Shown here in pieces: positions 45,082 through 52,802 of a DNA stretch of 64,000 bases. Source of the stretch: Frigoriglobus tundricola (GTDB lineage Bacteria; Planctomycetota; Planctomycetia; Gemmatales; Gemmataceae); contig NZ_CP053452.2 of the NCBI RefSeq assembly GCF_013128195.2, positions 6,510,001-6,574,000 of the forward strand, in the 5' to 3' direction. How positions within the stretch are numbered: the stretch's first letter is position 1; each line of letters opens with the position of its first letter. A program made the position numbers and the translations under genes. The notes beneath the pieces were generated by a model. The model ran no database searches. It saw only the letters and a program-made list of their open reading frames with translations, and was not told where the DNA came from.

Positions 45082-46335
45082 ATGGCTGAGGTCAAGCCGT
45101 ACGCGATTTCCAAACAGGTGGTTTGGGAAGCTTACCAGAAGGTCAAGGCTAACCATGGCGCCGCCGGGGTGGACGGTGAGTCCATCGAGGCGTTCGAGTC
45201 CGACTTGAAGAATAACCTCTACAAGATTTGGAATCGGATGTCCTCGGGGAGTTACTTTCCGCCGCCGGTGCGTCTCGTCGAGATTCCAAAGGCCGGCGGT
45301 GGCTTGCGGCCGTTGGGGATTCCCACGGTCGCTGATCGGGTGGCGCAGATGGTCGTCAAGATGCATCTGGAGCCGGTGGTCGAGCCGCATTTTCACGACG
45401 ACTCGTATGGGTATCGACCCGGCAAGTCGGCGCTCGATGCGGTGGCGACGGCCCGGCAGCGGTGCTGGCGTTCGGACTGGGTGATCGACCTGGATATCAA
45501 AGGTTTCTTTGATAACCTGGATCATGATCTGGTCATGAAGGCCGTCCGGCACCACGACAAGACACCGTGGGTTCTGCTGTACATCGCGCGCTGGCTGAAG
45601 GCACCGGTGCAACGGCAGGACGGTAGTCGGGAAGAGCGAACGAAGGGGTCGCCTCAAGGGGCGGTGGTTTCACCCTTGCTGGCCAATCTCTTCCTGCATT
45701 ATGCGCTCGACAGTTGGATGCGAAGGACTCATCCGGGCATCCCGTTCGAGCGGTATGCGGATGATGTGATCGTCCACGCCACGAGCAAGGCTCAAGCGGA
45801 GCACGTGCTCGTGGCGATCCGAGCGCGTCTGGCGGAATGCGGTCTGGAACTTCATCCTGCGAAGACCAAGATCGTCTACTGTCAGGACAGTGACCGGAAG
45901 GGCCAGCACGAGCACATCCAGTTCGACTTCCTGGGCTACACATTTCGGCCTCGGCGGGCCAAGAACTTCCGGGGGAAGCCGTTCGTGAGCTTCCTTCCCG
46001 GGGTGAGTAACAAGGCGGGCAAGGCGATCCGAGCGACGATCCGCGACTGGCGGCTGGCCGCCACGCGGAACAACCAGTCGTTGGAGGACCTGGCTCAACT
46101 GGTGAACCCTTCGGTACGCGGCTGGGTGAACTACTACGGCCGGTTCTATCGGTCGGCGTTGACCCCAGTTCTCCGGCACCTGGAACGTGCCCTGATTCGC
46201 TGGGTACGTCGGAAATACAAACGGTTCCGCGGTCACGCCACCAACGCAGCCCACTGGCTGGGTCGGGTGGCACGCCGCGATCCCAATCTGCTCGTCCTAT
46301 GGCAGGTGGGGATACGACCGGCGACGGGATCATAA
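45082..46335 (+). CDS. ltrA: group II intron reverse transcriptase/maturase (inner intron)
   Basis: A 417-residue intron-encoded protein that should help splicing and copy the intron into DNA targets. RT blocks are visible in order: KVKANHGAAGVDGESIEAFE, RLVEIPKAGGGLRPLGIPTV, SYGYRPGKSALDAVA, VIDLDIKGFFDNLDHDLVMK, GSPQGAVVSPLLANLFLHYA and the catalytic FERYADDVIVHA. The thumb follows, then the GIIM maturase domain (LAQLVNPSVRGWVNYYGRFY). There is no C-terminal HNH endonuclease, as in many bacterial introns that use replication forks. The stop abuts domain V. The start has a GGGGAGGAAT ribosome-binding site. Confidence 0.95.
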   Translation: MAEVKPYAISKQVVWEAYQKVKANHGAAGVDGESIEAFESDLKNNLYKIWNRMSSGSYFPPPVRLVEIPKAGGGLRPLGIPTVADRVAQMVVKMHLEPVVEPHFHDDSYGYRPGKSALDAVATARQRCWRSDWVIDLDIKGFFDNLDHDLVMKAVRHHDKTPWVLLYIARWLKAPVQRQDGSREERTKGSPQGAVVSPLLANLFLHYALDSWMRRTHPGIPFERYADDVIVHATSKAQAEHVLVAIRARLAECGLELHPAKTKIVYCQDSDRKGQHEHIQFDFLGYTFRPRRAKNFRGKPFVSFLPGVSNKAGKAIRATIRDWRLAATRNNQSLEDLAQLVNPSVRGWVNYYGRFYRSALTPVLRHLERALIRWVRRKYKRFRGHATNAAHWLGRVARRDPNLLVLWQVGIRPATGS

Positions 46336-46369
46336 GAGCCGGATGAGGCGCGAGCCTCCCGTCCGGTTC
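46336..46369 (+). ncRNA. group II intron domain V (inner intron)
   Basis: A 34-base hairpin starting GAGCCGGATGAGGCGCGAGC and ending CGTCCGGTTC. It has the AGC catalytic triad in the lower stem, the two-base bulge (CG) near CCTCCCG and a GCGAG tetraloop region. This is the active-site RNA of the intron. Confidence 0.9.
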
Positions 46370-46550
46370 CGTGAGAGCCTGGGGGTGAAACTCCCCCGGG
46401 CTACTCGACTCGTGATCTGCTGTCGCCGGAATGCCGATGAGGCGCTGGCGGTCATGCGGGGCATGATGTCCAAGGTACACGACCGGCGAACGGCGTCATT
46501 GACAGGTAAGGTAAGTTCGATGGCATCCGTTTTCCCTGGAGGATGCCGCT

Positions 46551-46898
46551 GTGCCTGCTGTCCCTGCTGCCTCTCGCCGTGACCCGGCCGCCACCCGTCG
46601 CCGGTGGGCCGAACGACTCGAACGGTTCCGCCGGTCGGGGCAGACGATCGCTCAGTTCTGTGCCGCCGAGGGCGTCTCACCGCCGTCCTTTTATGTGTGG
46701 CGGCGAACCCTCGCGGACCACGCCCCATCACCCGTACCGGTCACTCCGACGCTCGTCCCCATCCGCCTGACCCCGTCGCCCGCCGGACCGCCGATCGAGG
46801 TGGTGTTCCCGTCGGGAACCGTCCTGCGGTTCCCGGTCGATGCCCGACCGGAGGTCATCGCCGCCCTCGTGCATGCGGTGGAGGGGCGCCCGTGCTGA
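46551..46898 (+). CDS. tnpA: IS66 TnpA (copy 2)
   Basis: Protein identical to that of copy 1 (115 residues; GTG start with TGGAGG eight bases upstream). Intact. The HTH is SGQTIAQFCAAEGVS. See the copy 1 entry for the role. Confidence 0.9.
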   Translation: MPAVPAASRRDPAATRRRWAERLERFRRSGQTIAQFCAAEGVSPPSFYVWRRTLADHAPSPVPVTPTLVPIRLTPSPAGPPIEVVFPSGTVLRFPVDARPEVIAALVHAVEGRPC

Positions 46899-47269
46899 GC
46901 ATTCCACCCACCACCCAGCTCTGGTACGGCGGGGCCGTCGATCTGCGCCTCGGGTTCGACGGCCTGTACCGCCACGTCCAATCCACGCTTCAGGCCGATC
47001 CCTTGAGCGGGCATCTGTTCATTTTCACCAATCGCTCGGCCAACCGGCTCAAGGCCCTGTACTGGACCCGCCACGGGCTCTGCTTGTGGTGCCAGCGACT
47101 CGAGCGCGGGCGGTACCACTTCCCCACCCCGACCGACCGCAAACTCGAACTCACCGCCACCGAGTTCGCCATGATCCTCGACGGCATCGACTACTCGTCG
47201 GCCAAACGTTTCACCCGTTATTGTCGCCCGAAAGCGTCCGAATCCGACTTGCGCACCCGCACGTCCTGA
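46892..47269 (+). CDS. tnpB: IS66 TnpB (copy 2)
   Basis: Identical to copy 1 (125 residues, GTG start overlapping tnpA by 7 bases). Intact, with YGGAVDLRLGFDGL and LFIFTNRSANRLK visible. Confidence 0.9.
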   Translation: MLSIPPTTQLWYGGAVDLRLGFDGLYRHVQSTLQADPLSGHLFIFTNRSANRLKALYWTRHGLCLWCQRLERGRYHFPTPTDRKLELTATEFAMILDGIDYSSAKRFTRYCRPKASESDLRTRTS

Positions 47270-47282
47270 CCCATCTTTCGGC

Positions 47283-48839
47283 ATGGACTCCGACGCCCCG
47301 CTGCCGACCGACGTGCTGACCCTCCAAGGGATGGTGCGTGCCCTCCAGGCCGAAAACGCCGACCTCCGCACGCAGCTCCAACGCCAGGCCGAGCAGTTCC
47401 AACGGACCATCGACGACCTGCGTGCCGAGGTCGCGGCCTTGAAGGCGAAGTTGGACCGGGCCACGACGCACCGGTTCGGCCGGCGGTCCGAACGCACACC
47501 GAAGCCACCGAAGGTCCCCGGCGACGGACCCGCGAAGCGGCGCCACGACCACGGCCGTTCGCCACTCCCGGCGCACCTCGAACGCCGCGACACGGTCCTC
47601 GATCTGACCCCCGACGAGCGCCGCTGCTCGGGCTGTGGTGGCGACCGCGTGTGCATCGGCCAGACCCAGACCGAGCAACTCGATTGCGACCCGACCCCGT
47701 ACTTCGTGCGGCGCACGATCCGCAAGACGTACGCGTGCCAACAGTGCCCCCCGACGGTCCGGGCCGAGGACCGGATCCGGACCGCCACGCCGAGTACCGT
47801 CGGACCGATCGACAAGGGACTGTGTGGTCCGGGCTTGTTGGCCGAGGTTCTCGTCGGGAAGTTCCTCGACCACCTGCCGCTGCACCGCCAAGTCGCCCGG
47901 ATCGGGCGCGCGGGGGTGACGGTGTCCGAGAGTACCTTGGGCGATTGGGTGAAACAGTCCGCGGTGTTACTGACGTCGCTGTACCAGTTGATGCTCGAGC
48001 GGGTGCGCACGTGTCCGGTCCTCTGGTCCGATGACACCCGCTCGCGGTTCGCCCAGCCCGGTGAGCGAACGATGCCGCACGGCCACTTCTGGGTGGGGAT
48101 CGGAGATCCGACGGCCCCGTACACGGCGTTCCACTTCACGACCGGTTACGACGCCGCGAGCGGACCGGACCAGTTCTTAGGCGGCTTCCGGGGCCACGTG
48201 CATGCCGATTGCCTCGCACAGTACAACGGCCTGTTCGCCGCCGGAGCCAAGCACGTCGCCTGTTGGTCCCACGCGCGCCGCAAGTTCCTCGGCGCCGGGG
48301 ACCCCGGGGCCAAGGCGGTCGAACGCATCAACCGGTTGTACCACATCGAGCACACGCTTCCGGCGCCGGACTCACCGGAGCACATCGTCGCCCGTCGCGC
48401 GACGCGGCAAGCAAGGGCGCTCCCGATCCTGAACGACCTGAAGGCGTGGCTCGACGCGGCACTCGGGACGGCGTTGCCCAAGTCGGCCCTGGGGGCCGCG
48501 ATCCGGTACGTGGCGAATCACTGGGCCGCGTTCGTCCGGTACACCGAGGACGGGCGACTCTCGATCGATAATAACCTGAGCGAGCGAACGCTCCGGCTGA
48601 TCGCCGTGGGTCGGAGCAATTGGAAGTTCGTGGGCAGTGCGAAGGCCGGTGCGCACGCCGCGGTTCACTTCTCGGTGGTGGGCACGTGTCGGCACTTGGG
48701 TCTCGATGCGACGGCATACCTGCGTGAGGTTCTTCCGGCCCTTCATGCGTTGGGCGAGAAGCCGACGGCGGACCAACTCGCACCTCTTCTGCCCGACGTG
48801 TGGGCGAAGCGTCAACAATCCCGACTCCTCGTCGCGTAA
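47283..48839 (+). CDS. tnpC: IS66 transposase TnpC (copy 2)
   Basis: Identical 518-residue DDE transposase with all catalytic motifs (LWSDDT, HADCLAQYNG, DNNLSERTLR). Bases coding for its last ~37 residues are duplicated downstream (48908-49019), but the gene itself is complete. Confidence 0.95.
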   Translation: MDSDAPLPTDVLTLQGMVRALQAENADLRTQLQRQAEQFQRTIDDLRAEVAALKAKLDRATTHRFGRRSERTPKPPKVPGDGPAKRRHDHGRSPLPAHLERRDTVLDLTPDERRCSGCGGDRVCIGQTQTEQLDCDPTPYFVRRTIRKTYACQQCPPTVRAEDRIRTATPSTVGPIDKGLCGPGLLAEVLVGKFLDHLPLHRQVARIGRAGVTVSESTLGDWVKQSAVLLTSLYQLMLERVRTCPVLWSDDTRSRFAQPGERTMPHGHFWVGIGDPTAPYTAFHFTTGYDAASGPDQFLGGFRGHVHADCLAQYNGLFAAGAKHVACWSHARRKFLGAGDPGAKAVERINRLYHIEHTLPAPDSPEHIVARRATRQARALPILNDLKAWLDAALGTALPKSALGAAIRYVANHWAAFVRYTEDGRLSIDNNLSERTLRLIAVGRSNWKFVGSAKAGAHAAVHFSVVGTCRHLGLDATAYLREVLPALHALGEKPTADQLAPLLPDVWAKRQQSRLLVA

Positions 48840-49087
48840 GCCCATCCCACACCGAACCCCGCCGATCCCGGCTGTCGCTCACCGACCGTCTTTGGCCGGG
48901 TGTGTACGGTTCTTCCGGCCCTTCATGCGTTGGGCGAGAAGCCGACGGCGGACCAACTCGCACCTCTTCTGCCCGACGTGTGGGCGAAGCGTCAACAATC
49001 CCGACTCCTCGTCGCGTAAGCCCATCCCACACCGAACCCCGCCGATCCCGGCTGTCGCTCACCGACCGTCTTTGGCCGGGTGTGTAC
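48728..49087 (+). repeat. tandem duplication of the 180-bp IS66 terminus
   Basis: 48728-48907 (end of tnpC plus the terminal inverted repeat) is repeated without visible change as 48908-49087. The repeat ends exactly at the IS terminus GTGTGTAC both times. The second unit abuts the truncated integrase gene. This could be the stump of another IS66 copy. Confidence 0.95.
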
Positions 49088-49462
49088 GGCGAGCATGGTA
49101 TTTGCGGACGATACCGCCCATTCGTGGTTGCGTTTTTCGAACCACTCGCGGGCGACCACCTCGAACGCGTTGGCGCTCTTCAGGGTCGTCAACCGCTTGG
49201 CTTCCTTTTTCGCCTCCCCGGGATCGTTCCCGGCGGCGAGTACCTTGCGGGCCTGTGCGCGCCGCTCGCGGGCGTCGGCCAAGGTGACCTCCGGGTACAC
49301 ACCCAAGGCCAGCAATTTTTCCTTGTCCGCGAAGAAGTATTTCAGCCGCCAGTATTTGCTGCCGGAGGGTGTGATAAACAGAAACAGACCCTCGCCGTCA
49401 GCGATCTTGTAGGGTTTGGTTCTGGGTTTGGCGTTGCGGGCCTTGGCATCCGAGAGGGGCAT
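49088..49462 (-). pseudogene. P4-type tyrosine integrase, N-terminal fragment
   Basis: 125 codons of the arm-DNA-binding (DUF4102) and early core-binding region: MPLSDAKARNAKPRTKPYKI, DGEGLFLFITPSGSKYWRLK, KLLALGVYPEVTLADARERR, and FEVVAREWFEKRNHEW. The gene is cut at codon ...SANTMLA by the IS66 end at 49087, so the whole catalytic domain is missing. The ATG at 49462 lies among GGGGTA boxes that look like integrase arm sites. Longer in-frame starts to 49588 lack family resemblance. Confidence 0.85.
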
Positions 49463-49510
49463 GGGGTATATACTTTCGTCCAGTGGGGTATCTTCGTCGA
49501 TTTGTACCCC
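49463..49510. promoter_or_regulatory. GGGGTA boxes at the integrase 5' end
   Basis: GGGGTA at 49463-49468 and 49485-49490 and the inverse TACCCC at 49505-49510 cluster immediately upstream of the P4-type integrase start. The same hexamer recurs in pairs at 49705/49718 and 50760/50773, suggesting arm-type binding sites. Confidence 0.45.
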
Positions 49511-49624
49511 GAAATTGAGATGAATGTCAACGGATAATCGCGGATGCTGGCGACCGCCGATCTCCTCAAGATTGGCTCTCAGACTCAATTCACGGATTTT
49601 GGCGAACGAAGGCGGCTTAAAAAA

Positions 49625-49653
49625 TGGTGACCCCTACGGTCTTCGCATTGGTC
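49625..49653. repeat. 29-bp direct repeat, left copy (candidate att)
   Basis: Begins TGGTGACCCCTACGGTCTTC and matches 50682-50710 in 28 of 29 bases. Both copies are followed at about 50-80 bases by two TACCCC boxes with 13-base spacing. The repeats bracket the DUF104/PIN toxin-antitoxin pair, so they may be attachment sites of a small island. Confidence 0.65.
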
Positions 49654-49751
49654 GTGTAACATATTGTTTCAAAATACGATTCTCGCATACCTGAAAAGCA
49701 GGTACCCCATATTTATACCCCAAGCCAATTCTCCCGGGTGAACGACAATTC

Positions 49752-50216
49752 TCAGCCATGTGATGCCATTTCAGGATTAATGACTGTCAACCTTTCGACG
49801 GCGGCGACTGAACATAGGTTACTATCGGCAGAGACGAAAGCGTCGATAGGCAGGACGTCATTCACGAGCGCAACCGCAAGCTGGATAGCATCAAGGGTAC
49901 GCAAACCGTGAGAGAGGCCGCGCCGGACCAGTAGTTGCTGGGCATGGTAGAAGTGAGCGGTAGTAACCGGAATCACTTTCCATAAGCCGGAGGCGATATC
50001 GGCCAGGAATTTCCCGCGGACCAGGTGAAAATCGCCAGCGGTGATTTCACCGCTACGGGTGAGGCGTGCGAGAATTGAGTGCAACTCTATGATGCCGAGA
50101 TTGGAAATGAAGTTGTGGGAGCCGGGTTCATCCAGCAAAGCATCGACCTTTGCAGTGCCGCGTTCGTTCCGGTAATGCTTGGCAAAGGCGCTGGTATCGA
50201 AGAAGCGGTTGGCCAT
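49752..50216 (-). CDS. PIN-domain toxin (VapC-like)
   Basis: A 154-residue PIN ribonuclease of a type II toxin-antitoxin pair. Acidic residues expected at the metal site are in RFFDTSAFAKHYR (Asp), LGIIELHSILARL (Glu), LRTLDAIQLAVAL (Asp) and DAFVSADSNL (Asp). Length is normal. It starts 16 bases after the antitoxin stop and is on the same strand. This is a different PIN subfamily from the one at 13971. Confidence 0.88.
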   Translation of the reverse strand: MANRFFDTSAFAKHYRNERGTAKVDALLDEPGSHNFISNLGIIELHSILARLTRSGEITAGDFHLVRGKFLADIASGLWKVIPVTTAHFYHAQQLLVRRGLSHGLRTLDAIQLAVALVNDVLPIDAFVSADSNLCSVAAVERLTVINPEMASHG

Positions 50217-50232
50217 CTTGGCCTACGCCGGC

Positions 50233-50469
50233 TCAGCGTTCGGCACGTTCGGCATGAACGGCCTGGGCTATGGTGCCTGACGTTTTCGAGAGTGCATGTC
50301 GCACGGCTTCGAGTTTCACCGTTGGGTCCGCGTCAAGGAGCCATTGATCGGCCTCATGGGCGTCTTCAACGGTCACAGTCAGGTGCTGGTGCTCATGAAA
50401 CTGGCCAAGAAACGATCCCAAAGGGCGGAGTACGCCATTCTCGTAAATAACCTCGATTTGCTCGCGCAT
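50233..50469 (-). CDS. DUF104-type antitoxin
   Basis: A 78-residue protein opening with the DUF104/AF2212-like signature EQIEVIYENGVLRPLGSF, then QHLTVTVEDAHEA. Small proteins of this type pair with PIN toxins, and a PIN gene follows 16 bases on. The ATG at 50469 has a strong AAGGAG site seven bases upstream. Confidence 0.85.
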   Translation of the reverse strand: MREQIEVIYENGVLRPLGSFLGQFHEHQHLTVTVEDAHEADQWLLDADPTVKLEAVRHALSKTSGTIAQAVHAERAER

Positions 50470-50681
50470 ACTATTTCTCCTTTACTCGACACTAGCAGAG
50501 ATAGGCGCAGGTGTCGAGGGCCTCATCCAGGGAGTGGTGACCAAATCTTGACCGCTGCGGCAGATTATTGGCCAATGTGTTGACAGTTGCAGAAATCGAA
50601 TCCGTCAGTAAATACCAAGCTAAATCAATGTGTTGGGTTTTTGCTAAGATGGAAAAATTCAACAAAATCAATATGTTAAAT

Positions 50682-50710
50682 TGGTGACCCCTACGGTCTT
50701 CACATTGGTC
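50682..50710. repeat. 29-bp direct repeat, right copy (candidate att)
   Basis: Same sequence as 49625-49653 with one difference (A for G before CATTGGTC). It is followed by paired TACCCC boxes at 50760 and 50773. It lies between the toxin-antitoxin pair and the AlpA gene. Confidence 0.65.
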
Positions 50711-50837
50711 AAATAAGTGACTGAAACAAATAGATATTGCGAGTGAGATGAAAAAGCGATACCCCGATTTTGTACCCCTAAGAAAAGCGCCGGCGGTAAC
50801 GGCTGCTCTGCCCGAGCAATTTTTTGGAATCCAAACA

Positions 50838-51041
50838 CTAATGGCTCGGTGCTTGATCGGACAGGGTGTTAATTAATTCGCGAATGTCCTCGACCCGCCA
50901 GGCCGTGCATCGCGCCGACAGCTTGACCGGCTTCGGGTAACGTCCCGATCTCACCCCTTCCCACCAACACGTCTTGCCGACGGGGATGACGCCCAACACT
51001 TGCGTCAATCGCAAGAACCCCAATTCTGGAATATCGTGCAT
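50838..51041 (-). CDS. AlpA-family regulator (P4/CP4-57 type)
   Basis: A 67-residue HTH protein: GFLRLTQVLGVIPVGKTCWW, then EGVRSGRYPKPVKLSARCTA and WRVEDIRELI. This is the AlpA/phage-regulator pattern found beside P4-type integrases, where it acts as excisionase or activator. That context is present here: the P4-type integrase fragment at 49088 and att-like repeats. Start at 51041; upstream DNA is AT-rich. Confidence 0.88.
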   Translation of the reverse strand: MHDIPELGFLRLTQVLGVIPVGKTCWWEGVRSGRYPKPVKLSARCTAWRVEDIRELINTLSDQAPSH

Positions 51042-51189
51042 GTCAAATCGCCTTTTTTTCTAAACTCGTCAACCGTGACTTAAACTAATATTAGTAAATA
51101 TACATTAACATAATTTCCGCGTTGTGTCTCTCGGAAAATGGCTCTGATGGCCGGTTTGCGGGCATTTATCTCATCGCGGCGCCGATACT

Positions 51190-51627
51190 CTATTGCGTGC
51201 GCGGCACGAATGCCGCGTTCCCGGCTGAAATCGCGGCGAGGAACCGGTCCCGGATCTGCAACAGGAGCCGGCCTGGCAGTTCGCCGTAAAGGACGCTGGA
51301 CGGATCGCCGGGCCGCGCCATGCACAAATCCGGTCCCGGCCAGGTGAATCGATTGGCTTCGGTCAACACCACCCAGGATCGTTCGTCGTCCAGGCCGAGG
51401 CGTCGTTTGGTGACATGCGGGATCTCCACGGCCAACAGCGGATCGGACGGCGGGGTATGCGTGACCGGCAGCACGGTGACCACCCGGTCGCCTTCTTCGT
51501 CGGTAAGCAAGAGCACCACGACGCAGGGGCGGTCCTTGGTTCCTTCTTCCTGGCCCCGCCGGTATTCCGAACGCCAGAGATACGAATAGCGGATGACTTG
51601 ACCGGGAACGGGTAGGGGAAACGGCAA
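51190..51627 (-). CDS. PemK/MazF-like toxin
   Basis: A 145-residue PemK-like protein, expected to be an mRNA interferase. The SH3-like barrel opening is visible (PVPGQVIRYSYLWRSEYRRG), followed by KDRPCVVVLLL and VVTVLPVTHTPP, and a helix RFLAAISAGNA at the C-terminus. It starts 4 bases after the antitoxin stop on the same strand, giving a compact antitoxin-toxin operon. Confidence 0.85.
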   Translation of the reverse strand: MPFPLPVPGQVIRYSYLWRSEYRRGQEEGTKDRPCVVVLLLTDEEGDRVVTVLPVTHTPPSDPLLAVEIPHVTKRRLGLDDERSWVVLTEANRFTWPGPDLCMARPGDPSSVLYGELPGRLLLQIRDRFLAAISAGNAAFVPRTQ

Positions 51628-51631
51628 GCGA

Positions 51632-51889
51632 CTACTCGGTCACTTCGTGATCGAAGGCGGCGGCTGCCGTGGATGGCCGGACGTTCCGCAACGCCTCCAG
51701 ATCGGCCGCCGTGAAATCCTCCAGGCCCATCACCTGACGGTCGCGCCGTTTCAAGCGCCGGTATTCTTCGGCGGACAGCAGCACCAGTCGGTCCCGGCCG
51801 TTCGTGGTGATCGTCACCGGCTGGGCCAGGGCCAGATCCTGAATGTGGCCGATCTTCCTCTGCAATTCGCCCGAACTGATCCTGACCAT
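51632..51889 (-). CDS. Phd/YefM-type antitoxin
   Basis: An 85-residue antitoxin: MVRISSGELQRKIGHIQDLA, QPVTITTNGRDRLVLLSAEE and YRRLKRRDRQVMG, the Phd/YefM fold. The C-terminal tail would wrap the PemK-like toxin. I chose the ATG at 51889 at the start of the conserved part; an upstream one adds nine residues. An AT-rich stretch above it (51915-51965) probably holds the promoter. Confidence 0.88.
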   Translation of the reverse strand: MVRISSGELQRKIGHIQDLALAQPVTITTNGRDRLVLLSAEEYRRLKRRDRQVMGLEDFTAADLEALRNVRPSTAAAAFDHEVTE

Positions 51890-52068
51890 GTTGTCCCCCA
51901 CTGCTGAATTTAGCATTACATATAATATATTATTTATGTATATTATGTCAATATATTATTTAACTACAACCGCGGGAACATTCTCGACGCCACTCCCCCC
52001 CCTCCCGAAGCCGTACGAATGCGGGTCCGCCCGTCCCAACGCATTCCGCCTCTTTCGGGCCTTGAGAT

Positions 52069-52275
52069 TCACGCGGGGAGCGGGGTCGCGCGAACGAGTG
52101 CCTTCAAGACAACGCCCTCTTTCCGCAGTGACATCGCCCGGACCATCAGAGCCCAGCCGGGCACGTACACCCCCGCGAGTTCTTTCACGCGAACGGACGC
52201 ATCCGCCAGGGATTCCGCACCATTCCATGCGGCCACGAACTGCTCCTGCGGCACCTGCCAGACCTGGTCGCCCAT
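52069..52275 (-). CDS. small hypothetical protein, HTH-like
   Basis: A 68-residue protein starting MGDQVWQVPQEQFVAAWNGA. The text LADASVRVKELAGVYVPGWA, then LMVRAMSLRKEGVVLKAL resembles short planctomycete regulators with a single HTH that end in a Leu-Lys motif. This resemblance is weak. The pseudogene at 52290 lies just upstream on the same strand, so they were probably an operon. Confidence 0.5.
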   Translation of the reverse strand: MGDQVWQVPQEQFVAAWNGAESLADASVRVKELAGVYVPGWALMVRAMSLRKEGVVLKALVRATPLPA

Positions 52276-52289
52276 TAATCCCCCGGTTG

Positions 52290-52537
52290 TCAACTCGCGA
52301 CGCGAAACGCCAGCGGAAGAAAGCACGCCCACACGACCGGGGGCGTTTCATCCGCCGAGGTGAGCAGAAGGCTCCTGTCCAGGCTCGTGCCCTGAACGCG
52401 AACCTGCTGTCCCAGACAGAGTCCCGGTCGTTCCAATCGTCGGTGGCGACACGCACCCGGATTTCGTTCGCACCGTGGCGCGTGACGAACGCGAAGACCA
52501 CCACGCCGTTGCGTTCGACCGGGCCGCCGATGCCCAC
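52290..52537 (-). pseudogene. hypothetical protein with a frameshift
   Basis: The N-terminal frame reads MGIGGPVERNGVVVFAFVTR, then IRVRVATDDWNDRDSVWDSR and FAFRARAWTG. It then loses sense, while another frame gives LLLTSADETPPVVWACFLPL, then AFRVAS and a stop at 52290. The switch lies near 52370-52385. Joined, the protein would be about 82 residues with a CHxC-free beta-rich fold. It is either a real frameshift or a sequencing indel. Confidence 0.4.
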
Positions 52538-52802
52538 GACCCAAGAACGGGTGCAATGGGATAGGGTGACAGTTCGAGCGGCCGGTCACAATCGGGCTGT
52601 GGGGGCGCAGGTGGTCGGATCACCGAAAGCCGCGCGTTACGGTCGGAACAGGCCGAGCCGTCGGCATTTCCGGAGGCGTCCTCCGTTCGTTTGGCATTGG
52701 GCTTGCGGCGTTGCGGCTTGCGATGCGTTCGGGGCTGTTCCGTCTTGCATCGCCGCACACCGCCACAGAGAATCGGGAAACCAGCCAACATGGGGCGAGG
52801 CC

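Larger units (their letters stand above)
44462..46409 (+). mobile_element. inner group II intron (1948 bp), apparently complete
   Basis: Starts GTGCGCC at 44462 and ends CTACTCGAC at 46409, fitting the GUGYG...AY rule. About 620 bases of structured RNA precede an intact reverse transcriptase. A 34-base domain V (46336-46369) and a domain VI-like hairpin (46370-46405) follow. The exon junction restores the frame of the host gene exactly, which fixes both boundaries. Confidence 0.88.
43123..46474 (+). mobile_element. outer group II intron, interrupted and 3'-truncated
   Basis: The 5' end is GTGCGCC at 43123, the group II consensus. About 530 bases of structured RNA precede its reverse transcriptase, including a stretch like GATGAAGCCGGGTAATGCCG that recurs in the inner intron as GTTGAAGCCTGGTAATGCGG. 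A second group II intron (44462-46409) lies inside its reverse transcriptase, and the sequence is cut at 46474 by IS66 copy 2. Domains V and VI are missing, so it cannot splice. Confidence 0.75.
43657..46474 (+). pseudogene. outer intron reverse transcriptase, split by the inner intron and cut by IS66
   Basis: The coding parts are 43657-44461 and 46410-46474. The first has RT blocks YERCRQNAGAPGVDAQTFEA, RVFIPKPDGKQRPLGIATIR, EQYAYRPGRSAHDALRRVHA, VVDADLAGYFDSIPHPELL, GTPQGSPLSPLLSNVYF and NYADD. The inner intron sits one base after the codons for NYADD. Joining the exons gives DDFVICCRRNADEALAVMRG, a normal RT continuation. After SK at 46474 the IS66 end begins, so the thumb and maturase parts are lost. 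A CAGGAG ribosome-binding site precedes the ATG at 43657. Confidence 0.85.
46475..48907 (+). mobile_element. IS66-family insertion sequence, copy 2 (2433 bp)
   Basis: Same length and termini as copy 1, in the opposite orientation. The left flank is the outer-intron reverse transcriptase (TGTCCAAG at 46467-46474). The right flank is a duplicated IS end and then a truncated integrase. The flanking octamers do not match, so the two sides were brought together by a deletion or rearrangement after insertion. Confidence 0.93.
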
